Below, piece after piece: positions 20,426 to 30,909 of a DNA stretch of 64,000 bases (positions within the stretch are counted from its first letter, which is position 1; each line of letters starts with the position of its first letter). The stretch is from Scleromitrula shiraiana (Eukaryota; Ascomycota; Leotiomycetes; Helotiales; Sclerotiniaceae), in the NCBI GenBank assembly GCA_028455995.1, contig JABELC010000005.1:1-64000 (forward strand), read 5' to 3'. Under the pieces are notes generated by a model. The model was not told the DNA's origin. It did no database searches and saw nothing but the letters and a program-made list of their open reading frames with translations. The translations under genes and the position numbers were made by a program.

Positions 20426-22374
20426 ATGAGCACCACCAGCACCGTGGATCCTATTGTTATTAAGGTGAGTCAACCATCGACGTGCTGTGAGGCAATAACT
20501 AAGTTCTGAAGGGATCACATTTTTTCTATACAAATGGAACACAGTTCTACTTCCGCGGTGTTCGATACGGATCGTGGATTAGAGATTTTTTAGCTGATGA
20601 TCAAGGTTGTTCGCGCGATATTACGGCATTGGTATCCCTTGGCATAAATTCAATATTTTTTTATGGCATAGATTCATCCCAAAGCCATGCAACATGTATG
20701 GATATCTTCATGAAAAACGACATCTACGTGATTGTTGGTTTAGATACATATTCGATTTACTATACAGCACAATCATCAACCTGGACCAATGACATATTTG
20801 CTAGTTACGTGGAGGTCATAGATGAGTTCGCTCAGGAAATACCAATGTTGTGGGTTTCAATGTGGTTTTCGACGATATAGAACAATCCCCATCTGTGGCA
20901 CCACAATCCAAAGCAGCAGTTCGCGATGTGAAGGGGTATATTGAGGCTGAACGTTATCGCTCAATCTCAGTTGGCGGTTATGCCACTACATTCTATTCAC
21001 TTTTCAATATCACCACGGAATATATGGCTTGTGGAAACCAAAGCGATATACCCGACTTCTGGAGTTTGGAAGACTTCGATTGGTGCTTGAGCAGTACACC
21101 TGAATTTAATTCTACCTCGAAATTCTATAGTGGCCTCACAGAGGGATTTTCGAATTATGGGCTGCCAATATTCTTGGCAGATTATGGATGCGACGATATA
21201 CAATATTTTAAGTCTGATGCACCGAGTCGAACTTTTCGCGAAGTACCCGCACTCTACGGATCCAACATGACAGAAATTTGGTCTGAGGGTATTGTGTACA
21301 CTTGGTTAGAAGACACATGGGGCCAAGAATATAGCCATAACAACGAGCAAGATAATGGTGATTGATATCCCTCTGAAGATATCACAGTGCTTACAACTCT
21401 TGCTAGGTCTCGTAAATTTAATCAACAACACGCTTCAACTGAAACCAGATTACAAAGTATATTCATCGCAGCTCGCTCTTGTCACTCCTTCAATTACTCA
21501 AATGTCAGCATATACCCCCACAGCGAGGAGTGTAGTTGCATGTCCAACTCATGATGACTCTGAATCATGGGGTATTTAATTCTTTTGAAATCTCTTGTGC
21601 ATTTCCTCTGCTAATTTGATAGATGCGTCTCCAACCCTTCCACCAACCGCCAACCCTCTTCTATGTAGTTGTATGGTCGCTTCCCTGTATTGCGCAATGA
21701 ATCCAAACGCACCGAGCGATACAATCTCTTCTGTTCAGCAAAATATATGCTCTCGGAACGCAACTACATGTGATGGACTATTTTCAAATGCCACGACTGC
21801 TAAATATGGTGCTTTCAGCATTTGTAGTGCTTTGCAACAAGTTTCCTGGTCCTTGAACCAAAACTATTTGAATAATCAAAAGGAATCATCGCAATGTTTG
21901 TTGACGACAGAAGCCGAGCTGAGAACTCCAGTAACTCTGAATTCCAGTTGCGAAGCCCTTTTATCACAAGTGGGACCTCTCGGAACGACGCCAATATATT
22001 CAAGCATTACTGCCAATAGTCTTATGACAGCAAGTGATAATACCAAAAGTTCTAAACATCTCTCAAAAGGTGCACTGGCAGGAATTCTCGTTGGGAGTGT
22101 ATCTCTAGCCATAATCATTGCATGTTTAATATTCTGGCGAGTTCGAAAGATAAAACAACGCAAAAGTCTCTCTGCAGATGGTCTAGAAGTTGCGCCTCCA
22201 TGGTATAGTTGGAGATCTCCAAGTGAGCTCCCAACACAAGAACAAAAGGCGAAATTGCATGCTCCCGGTGTATCATCCAATTCAACTGCAGCTGATACTA
22301 CAGAGATCGGTGATGGCATGCCGCCACCAATCCCACCAAGACCTCAAACCACGGAGACCTCTGAGATGCCTTAA
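20426..22374 (+). pseudogene. GH72 (GAS/GEL) beta-1,3-glucanosyltransferase-like gene, frameshifted
   Basis: Four exons can be drawn: 20426-20464, 20512-21357, 21407-21571 and 21623-22374. The domain order is GH72 catalytic domain (TNGTQFYFRGVRYG, SKAAVRDVKGYI), Cys-rich X8/CBM43 domain (NPLLCSCMVASLYC, CDGLFSNATTAKYGAF), a Ser-rich linker and a transmembrane helix near the end (GILVGSVSLAIIIACLIFW) in place of the usual GPI signal. Near 20840 the reading frame breaks between VIDEFAQE and TNVVGF; one base is missing or two are extra, and no intron fits. Both catalytic Glu positions are altered. The family NE pair is FD here (codons at 20868 and 20871), and SEYGC/AEYGC reads ADYGC (Asp codon at 21180). 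The gene also lacks a visible signal peptide. It is either a decayed gene or a divergent non-enzymatic paralogue with a sequencing error at 20840. Confidence 0.75.
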
Positions 22375-23489
22375 GTTATTGGTACATATGAGTTGGATGT
22401 TGTCACACAAAAGTCGATCGACTCCTGCGTGATGCTAGAGTCTCTATATATACCACACTTTGTGACAGATGTTAGTCTTGATCCGGCCTCGAACGGCAAA
22501 TCTCTTAGTGTTCGAAATAATGCCAATACACAGACTCATGAACAGACTACTTCAACTAGTCAATACCACATGACTATTTGCTTCTGTATAGCAAGATGTA
22601 CACCCCTTTACTTGCACGGCATGAGTCTTTGCTCCACAGAATCGGCTGTGTGAATTACTTTGGCTTCTGTTATTTTGTTGTATTATGATGAAAAGTGTTT
22701 AAGGTCTAATGGGATCGCGGAAAATCAATAATGCAAATAAAGTTATATATATACTGCGCGGGAATCTGGAGATAATTTGAAATGTTCTTGGGCCCGACGA
22801 AGCGACTGGCCCGGATATAATATGAGCGGCTTCTTGGGGGATTTTGTTAATATGTTTTCGACGGTATTATGGTGACAGTGGTAAGAAATTTCATTGGCCA
22901 ACTGTTTTGTATAAGACTATGGAAAGGGGAAGTTTTGGATGTATACCAGTAATGAGGAGGAACAAAAGGACATTGAAGTTTGCTTGGACTCATATATAAC
23001 CATAGAATTAATCCGAAAATAGAAGGGGAAACCTTTTCTATAGAACTAAATGAATGCGTGTATGTTTTCTCTACAACACAGCGTATGTAGGCTTCCATAG
23101 GGATAAAGTAGAGGCCTGCTAAGCGCTACGCAGAACCGGATATATTGTTTGAGGGATCGGAAGTACCTGATGCGAGATGCAAAGAATAAGATGATACAGA
23201 TACGTTCTCGGAGGAATTTAAGAGAACTCTTTATGGTATCGAATGCTTCTTGAGAATGAAATATGAGCTGAATACTTCCGGCAAGTCTCCATTTCTAGAA
23301 CCTCTCATAATTCTGGTAGGCTATTGTTAGGTGCTAAAGCCTGTAACTTGGCCCTATAAAATTGCGACCGAAGACTTGTTTGACCGAGATTTACCCAGTG
23401 CCCTTGGAGTTCAGATAATCGAGAGCATATAACAACAATGAACCTTCGATATAAATCAAATTGAATTAAATGGGATCAAATCAATAATC
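22375..23489. other. Intergenic region, no gene seen
   Basis: The spacer lies between two plus-strand genes. A TATATATATA run near 22744-22754 and a CCCTATAAAA-like promoter sequence near 23351-23360 are visible. Short open frames overlap on both strands without family motifs. Confidence 0.5.
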
Positions 23490-25144
23490 ATGTCAAACCC
23501 CCTTCGCGTTTCAATCAATGGGAAAGGGGTGTTGTTGGGCACGACAATTCTCGACAAAACCACTGGAATATCAAAATGTTACCGCTTTTCAAAAGTACCA
23601 TATGCGTTACCTCCAACAGGCATCAGACGATGGCAGAAGCCATTCCCACTACCCTCAAACTATTCGTACGGATCAGAGGAAGTCCCTGGGATATTCAAAC
23701 ATCCATCTGTACCTTGCCCGCAACCCTCAGTACCACCAGAATCCTCAAACGAAGATTGCTTACAATGCAACATCTATGTACCCATGGGAGCTCCACCCAA
23801 TGATGGATGGCCAGTTTTCTTTCAAATCCGTATGTATACCTCGATGACTTTAGATAACATGACCGCTAATATATAGAAGATGGTGGATTTCTTCAATTTG
23901 GTTCGAATAATTCCGATGATCCATCCTCTCTAATAAGTGAGGCCGATGTAAAATGTATCATTGTATCCCCTGGTTATCGACTCGGAGTCTTTGGATTTCT
24001 GGCATCCAGAGAACTTTGGGAACACGCATCAGCTTCTGGCCCTGCGGCAAACTTAGGATTCTGGGATCAACGTCTTGCTCTTGAATGGACTTATGATAAT
24101 ATTGAAAGTTTTGGTGGAAACAAAAATAACATCACTGTTGGTGGTTTATCTGCTGGATCGTATTCTACATTTCACCAGTTAGCTCATGATATTGGACCGA
24201 ATGCGAAAAGACAGATCATTCGACGTGTTATACAATGGTCGAATGGATGTGGAGTTGAACCTAAAAGGCTTACTGAAGGTCAAGAACAATTTGATGATTT
24301 GAAATATATTCTAAAAATTCCACAACGCCTGAGTGGTTTAGAAACAGTCAAAAAACTTCGTGCTAAAAGTGCACAAGAACTGATATTTGCAGTATCAAAA
24401 ATGAAACAAAAATTTATTCGTCCTATTTTGGATGGAGATTTCATCTCGACGAACCTTTTTGAGAGTATATATGATGGAACTTTTGGATTAAGGATGAAGG
24501 AGCTTGGTATTCAGACAATTATTGGGGATCTCACTCAGGAATTTCAAATCTACAAGAAAGTATTTCCACCTACCTCTTACGAGTCTTTGATCGAACGACT
24601 GTCGTGGGATTATCCTCGGAGCATCACCACAGCGGTTTGTGAGAGATATAACCCCAAAACGAATTCAGAAATCCAACCATACTCAAAAGACTCTTGGGTA
24701 GAAACTTTCGGTAAATTGTACGCCGATCTACAAATTCACTCCACCATGCGAGGCTTTATCAAAGAGATACATAAACAGCTTCCATTAAGCAATATTCATC
24801 GATATAGAATTGATTGGAGAACAGCGAGTGTAGATGAACGGGTACCAAAAGAGTTCAGGGCAACCCATGGAACGGATATGTCGATTTGGTTCTTTGGGAA
24901 TGGTGGTAATCTAACTCCGGAAGAGAAGGTTTTGATACAAGAATGGTTGAAGCCTATGTCGGATTTCTTAAAGGGCGAGGATATTACCTGGGGAACTCGT
25001 TCAATCAACGAAGTCAAATATCTTAATGCGGATGGGACGATAGAGTTCAAAACAGATGAGATCATGGAAGAGAGATTAGAATTGTGGGAGCTCACGAAGA
25101 AGATTACACAGTCCCAGAAGTCGAAAAAAGAGTCAAAGATATAA
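23490..25144 (+). CDS. Carboxylesterase type B (COesterase family)
   Basis: Two exons (23490-23829 and 23877-25144) flank a 47-bp intron with a GCTAAT branch site and give 535 residues. The alpha/beta-hydrolase signature is clear: Phe-Phe-Gln-Ile-Gln-Asp-Gly-Gly-Phe at the oxyanion loop (residue 115 is Asp where HGGG is usual), the strand YRLGVFGFL, and the nucleophile elbow VGGLSAGS with Ser205. A His in the C-terminal THGTDMSIW is the likely third triad member. There is no signal peptide, so an intracellular esterase is inferred; this subgroup is common in filamentous fungi and acts on unknown esters. The second exon has no internal ATG until late, so the spliced start at 23490 is needed to cover the conserved N-terminus. 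Confidence 0.87.
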
Positions 25145-27718
25145 CGGCAGATCGACCAGCTTTCTATTTTGAGCGAACTGGGTTTGGTCTTCTATTTATA
25201 ATATGTATATATGAATGGGTTTTGAGTAAATCTATTCTGAACACCTTTTTAGAATTTCAACATCGAAACAGAATTTGAAGTCAACTCATTTTGAATATCT
25301 GTCTAAAGTAGGGATATTGATGACAAACAAAAACATATAGCATTGCATTGTATGTCTGTTGAACAGAAATTCAAGATTTTGATGGGTCATGACGTTACTA
25401 ACATAGGTTGACAACGCCGCGACACTTCCCCCATTCCTAGTCTTGCAACCACTGATATCATGACTTCTATGTCTGTGCCTAACAATATCGACGTCTTTTT
25501 ACGTGAATTATGCAGATAACCAGAATTCAGGGAGATACAATACTCCATAAGCTGCATCAATTCGTCACAAATGTGATTGTTCATCTACCATCACATATCC
25601 CTATAAATGTTCAGATGAAAGAGAGGTGTAATGTTTCAGCTGAACTACCCAATCAATTTTAGCATCATGCAGTCAATGAATCGCCACAAATGCAGTTGTA
25701 GTCGACGTGCATCATGGGAAATGATGGATTTTGAGCAGATATAAATGCAATGGCAACGCAAATCAGCTCAAGAACTGAATTGCCGTACTCCTCTAAGCTC
25801 TAAACAAACCCTATGATTTTATTCGGAATAAAAGATCTTGTTGTCCCCATGAGCATGTCATGCATGCAGCATGATGGACACTAGGGTCCTCGATCGTCGA
25901 AATTGCGGGGTCGAATACCCCACATTAGCGAGTCGCGCTTTCGAACATCATCCCACCAAGAATCTTCCACATCTATTCTATGAGACCGTAAGTAACACAT
26001 GGATCTCTCTCAGATGCCAATATATCTTGTGATGGCAGAAGAAAATGTTTTTGTATACTGAGCTAAATATGTGTAGCTTTACAACATGCCAACGAATGCT
26101 AGATGTTGTCGAAAATGGGCTGGAGTGCACAACACAAAAGATCGTGCCACATAGGAAATACTATGCAAAAGGCGCTGTACTCAGGAGATCTTTCTCTTTA
26201 CCTTATTCACTGGAGATCTCATGCAACCAGAAAAGTCACTCGGAGACTTAAAGTCGAACCCTCGGACCGTGTGTTAGGTACTTGTTCTAGTCTCAAGATT
26301 CGGAAACATCTTAACATTTTATCCATATTTACTATGAAACATATCTGAGTGAGGGGGCAGTCTTCAACATTAAACAGCTCACTCTGATGGCAGAATCAAC
26401 TTTACTAAAGGGGCGTCATTCATGAATTATCCTATTATACCAACCCAGATTGGTAAGTTTTCATTATTTGTCTTTTCATTGAATTAATAAATGATTTTCA
26501 CTATAAATTCACATTGAACAATTAGATATTGCAATTCTTTGACGTTGAATAGCACAAAATAATATTGAGGATGTGCGATTAAAGGATAGTTTATGGACTA
26601 GTTCCCTTGACACTTGCATCACTTTATTGACTTTCGAGGCAAAAGCACTAAAATAACTGCAAGTAACTGTCACCACGATTATCGAACGAGTAGCAATCTC
26701 CGAGGACTATGCCAGTAGGATACACGATAGGGCTGATGTCGGCGCATTGTAACGACATTCACGCAGTGAATAACAATCTCATGTGTACTCCGTTCCATGC
26801 AATCGAGCGATTTCGGTGCAAATTCGTCCGAAACTTTGAATAGCGACGTAGATCAGTTTGTCTGAGGATTTATCATGGTCAGATGTTCTTGGCACGAGTC
26901 AATTTTGAAGTGAATAAAATGGATACCTCTCTTTGATTTATAAGTTCTTATGAAGGGATGAACTGACAGTGAGCATTCGAATACTTCTTTGAGCGTACAT
27001 ATATAACTCATTCTAGGGGGTTTTAAAACTGCCGAGAATTTTTATTCACTGATTGTAGTTCGCATGTTAAGCGGATATAATTAGTGGTGTTCTTTTGAGT
27101 CAGGGGACTGTAAGCTAACGACGATAGTATCGGTACTTCTCCAATGTACCGCCGGCAACAGTTACTCGAATCTTATTTCCTATAGACCGGTGTGAGGTAA
27201 GTAATCTGTACTTGCAGTGGTTGCGTAAAGCTAACGGCCTCTATGTTCATTTTGTATATGATCATCGTTTTAGATAGATCCCTGTGCATACCGAGACTAC
27301 CAATCAACATGATTTTCGAGTCAACTGATTTTGATCCTCAATTTTGGGAATTATGTCTCGATTCTTTCATCTAAAGTTGTATGTAACTGTTGGCAAAGCT
27401 TTGATAAATGACATACACCGCAACTTATTTGCAAACATACGTGTACTACTACTCATGTCCGATTGGTAGAGCTCACAAACAGTTTGCAACTCATAAGGTG
27501 GATCCCTGCACAACAACTCGCGCCGTGACCTTGTTTCATTGGTTTTCATACAAACACTGCCATGGGGAACACCGACAGTCTATTCACCTTGAGATGGATA
27601 AAAGGTTCAGGGACCTCGCTGTTTCCTGTGTTCTTTTTTTTACAGGATTCAGATCGGTCTGAAGTTTACAAACTCTTCTTTCCCTACCTACTAGTACTTA
27701 GATTATCAATCGCTCATC
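25145..27718. other. 2.6-kb gene-free region
   Basis: No gene can be supported. Overlapping short frames around 26045-26348 share no frame or motif. A sequence near 25905 reads GGGGTCGAATACCCC and looks like a tRNA T-arm, but the flanks do not fold into a cloverleaf. The last 200 bases are the promoter of the GH76 gene. Confidence 0.5.
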
Positions 27719-28906
27719 ATGCTTTCTCGATCTATTATCTCCCTAGGATATATCCTCACTTTGACAGATGTATCAAATGCCCAACAGTTTACCTCCAACG
27801 CCGAAGCGGCTTTGAACACCCTTCAAACATGGTATAACGGTACCAGCGGACTTTGGAACGGAGCAGGATGGTGGAACGCCGCAAACTGCATTACAGTTCT
27901 TGGAGACTTTGCTGCCGTTGATGCCTCAACCAAGGGAACTGTCACCAACGTCCTTTCCAATACCTTCACACAAGCTCAAAAGACCAACCTCCAGATGAAC
28001 AAAGTTGTCACGAAAGACTTCAATATCATGTCTTTGTATCATCGAGATGTCACCGCAGTCAATTCACATGGCCATATCGCTGTAGTCAATCCAAAGGGCT
28101 TCATCAATGATTATTATGACGATGAAGGTTGGTGGGCATTAGGGTGGATTCAAGCGTACGATATCACTCAAAACGGAGATTACCTCACAATGGCCCAGGA
28201 TATCTTCACCGACATGCAAGGCGGAGCCACCACACCGTGTGGTGGTGGAATTTGGTGGGATAAAGCTCACACCTATGTTAATGCCATCGCAAACGAGTTG
28301 TACCTGAGCGTCGCATCACATCTTGCGAATCGTTCGTCCAACAAACAATACTATCTCGATATTGCGAAAAGTCAATGGACGTGGTTCCAAAAGACCGGTA
28401 TGATCAATTCTCAGCATTTGATTAACGACGGATTGACATCCTCTTGTCAAAACAATGGTCAGCAAATATGGTCATACAATCAAGGTGTCATCTTGGGAGG
28501 TCTAGTAGAACTCAGCGCCGCAACTGGAGACTCATCATACACAAGTGCGGCGAAAAGTATTGCATCGGCTGCTATTTCAGGTCTCTCCACGAACGGAATC
28601 TTACATGATCCTTGCGAGCCGAATTGTGGCGGTGATGGAGCACAATTTAAGGGAGTTTTCATGAGAAATTTGCAGAGACTTCAACAGGCGTCTGGAGGTT
28701 CGGACAGTTCCTATTTGACCTTTATCAAAAATAATGCAAATAGTATTTGGAACAATGATAGAGACCCAAGCACTAATCAGTTGAGTGTTAATTGGGCGGG
28801 ACCATTCATTAAGCCAGGAAATGCTTCGACACAGAGTTCGGCATTGGATGCACTCGTAGCTGCAGTTGCAGTGAGTGGGAGTGGGAGTAGGAGTGAAATT
28901 GCTTGA
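27719..28906 (+). CDS. Secreted GH76 alpha-1,6-mannanase-like enzyme
   Basis: The single-exon gene encodes 395 residues with a signal peptide (about 1-21). The rest is a GH76 (alpha/alpha)6-barrel domain. The catalytic Asp pair is at 134-135 in NDYYDDEGWWALGW. Other family blocks are present: WWNAANCITVLGDF, GGIWWDKAHTYVNAIANELY and WSYNQGVILGGLVEL. GH76 enzymes cleave or transfer alpha-1,6-mannan in fungal walls. Unlike Dfg5/Dcw1, no GPI signal follows, so the protein should be secreted and may act on mannan outside the cell. An inserted loop (SLYHRDVTAVNSHGHIAVV) sits just before the catalytic pair. The gene is convergent with the lectin gene. Confidence 0.9.
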   Translation: MLSRSIISLGYILTLTDVSNAQQFTSNAEAALNTLQTWYNGTSGLWNGAGWWNAANCITVLGDFAAVDASTKGTVTNVLSNTFTQAQKTNLQMNKVVTKDFNIMSLYHRDVTAVNSHGHIAVVNPKGFINDYYDDEGWWALGWIQAYDITQNGDYLTMAQDIFTDMQGGATTPCGGGIWWDKAHTYVNAIANELYLSVASHLANRSSNKQYYLDIAKSQWTWFQKTGMINSQHLINDGLTSSCQNNGQQIWSYNQGVILGGLVELSAATGDSSYTSAAKSIASAAISGLSTNGILHDPCEPNCGGDGAQFKGVFMRNLQRLQQASGGSDSSYLTFIKNNANSIWNNDRDPSTNQLSVNWAGPFIKPGNASTQSSALDALVAAVAVSGSGSRSEIA

Positions 28907-29800
28907 TGTGAATTTTTGAGGGATAGATTTGGGAACGGTTGGTCTGGGATGGGAATGAATTTGGTGTTCAGACATGGAATTTAATCTTTTACTTTCTAAT
29001 CATGGCAGAGGCTTAGGTTGGTTTTGGATTTTCTTGGTTGCTTGCGATGAAATAAATAACGGAGTACTGGTTCTTGGTACAGGATCTGGCATGTTTTTTT
29101 TTGCGGATATTATATCACAATTTGGTACATCTGTAGATGCATGCCCCTATAGATGTACATATCTACAATAATATCACAGGAACGATACCTCAGTATTAAT
29201 ACAATTATAGTACATACGTAAACACCGCGGAAATTCGTTATCGGTCAGTGAAGAAAATGAGTCCAGACTTTTAGTGACGCGTCTAAGAGCAAAAAGCTTG
29301 TTTTACTAGTTCGAGCATCATAACTGTATCCCTATATTCAGGTATAGGAAAAAAAGTGATGATGACACTGTCCGAGCACACTCGATAAAAAGGTGTCAGG
29401 AACACGGACCAGAGGTTGGAAAGTTTCATGGACGTTGCGGGTGAGTACGACGTCCGAACAATAGGGTAAGTATCCTTGCAATACGAATTGTGTCACGACA
29501 TTACAATATCGATATCCATATTTAAAGCATGCTTGGTGATTACATGTACAGCAGCCAATAACAAAGGTGGAAAATGTCACAGCAGCATAGGTATTGGACT
29601 GGCGCAAACATGATTTGATTGAGAAACTAAGTTAACTAACTGCGCAAGGAATGTTCCATTGAGATTATCATCAGAATTTGATTGAGAAATGAGTGACTTG
29701 GGAGACTTTTCGTAGGAAAATGAAAAAAAAATTCGTAAACATGGCAACAAATGAAACCGTTGATTCCCATTCAGAGATTTGGCAAAGTTATCTCTGCAGT
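28907..29800. other. Convergent 3' spacer, no gene seen
   Basis: This 0.9-kb stretch lies between the GH76 stop and the stop codon of the minus-strand lectin gene. It is AT-rich, with no RNA gene, repeat or coding frame that can be defended. Confidence 0.5.
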
Positions 29801-30909
29801 TTATGCTGGGATAACAGTAGATCCCTCTCTCCACTTGCCATCCCTGTTTTCGTAGGAAGAAACCTCTCCGACTGGACTCAAGCTTCTGTAGAACAGGGTA
29901 AGTTCGTTCTTGACAGAGGTAGCACCTAGTCTTGAACCCGGATAGAAGGGGACCACGTTCTCTCTCGTATCCTTGCCGGTGGCATGGATGATGTTGCCCT
30001 TAACGCCAGCGAAAAAGACATGGGTCCTGCCATTTTGGTCTTTGGTTGCGGCGAGCGGAGTAGTTGGCTGGACTTCCTGCTTGTCAACATAAACTCCCTT
30101 CGCTAGAAGGTGTTAGCAAATGTGTAACAATTTGGACTCAAAAGGCTGAGATACTTACCGGTCCAGCGGTTGTTTGTGTTCTCATACAAGAGAATGTTCA
30201 AATCATGATCCTGGAAGAAGATTTGAATTTGGCCCTCATCAATGGTGCAAGCCAATGCAGTTCCTGGTAGTGCGTCACCGAAATTCTCGGGTAGAAGTGC
30301 CTCCTTGTGCCAAGGGTCTTTGGGTGTTCGGCGAATTTCAGTGATCGCTTGCTTTGATCCCTCAACACTTTTCATTATGTCAGTAAATTCTGTTATAGTT
30401 AAGAGGCTCAAAGAAAACACTCACGTGTTGAAGTAGATCCATTGGGATCCATTTGGATTCCAACCTCTGGTAGAATTGTATGCTCCACCGCACAATCTTG
30501 AATAGTTCACTGGGGCTTTACTAATCTCATCTGGTACATTTCCATTCTCCCAGATTGGATGATCTCCCTTCATGCGCTTAACTCGCTCGCGAAGTTGAGC
30601 ATGATCATTCAAGTAGAGGAGATGGATCTGGCAAGCATGTTAGCGAAGTTCAATGGATATGGGAATGATGCTGCAATATACCGTAGATTGGTTATCGAAG
30701 TTCGCGTCTCTGTCGACATAGTAGGCACTCAATGCAGATCCAGCTGGTGCAGCGTCTTGGGCAATGACAGTGTCTTGGGTAGTCCAAGCTTGACCACCAT
30801 CTGGTGAGCGAGCTTCAAGGATTTGGGTTCCTCTTTGGAAAAAGACGTGCAAAACTTCACCGGCAGTGGCGACAGCAAGGTCGGTAGTGATGAGAGAAGA
30901 ATCAGTCAT
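29801..30909 (-). CDS. Fucose-specific lectin (AAL/AFL-type six-bladed propeller)
   Basis: Four exons (30909-30682, 30627-30425, 30367-30159, 30102-29801) with introns of 54, 57 and 56 bp give 313 residues, the usual length of the fungal fucose lectin family (AAL, AFL/FleA). Each splice junction restores the repeat pattern, for example IYFNT-VEGSKQ and NNRWTA-KGVYVD. Repeated blades carry the Arg..Glu..Trp sugar-binding pattern, such as ITEIRRTPKDPWHKEAL, and THVFFAGVKGNIIH and LTLFYRSLSP show the beta-strand motif. There is no signal peptide, as in AAL and AFL. These lectins bind L-fucose-containing glycans, often on spore surfaces; defence and host binding are both proposed roles in the family. 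The gene is convergent with the GH76 gene. Confidence 0.88.

Noticed and set aside
21355..21579. Second frameshift in the GH72-like gene
   Set aside because: A 49-bp intron (21358-21406) with good borders restores the frame and gives the expected GLV block, so no lesion is needed there.
25880..25930. tRNA-like T-arm (GGGGTCGAATACCCC)
   Set aside because: The loop does not place TTC at the conserved positions, and no acceptor, D or anticodon stem can be paired around it.
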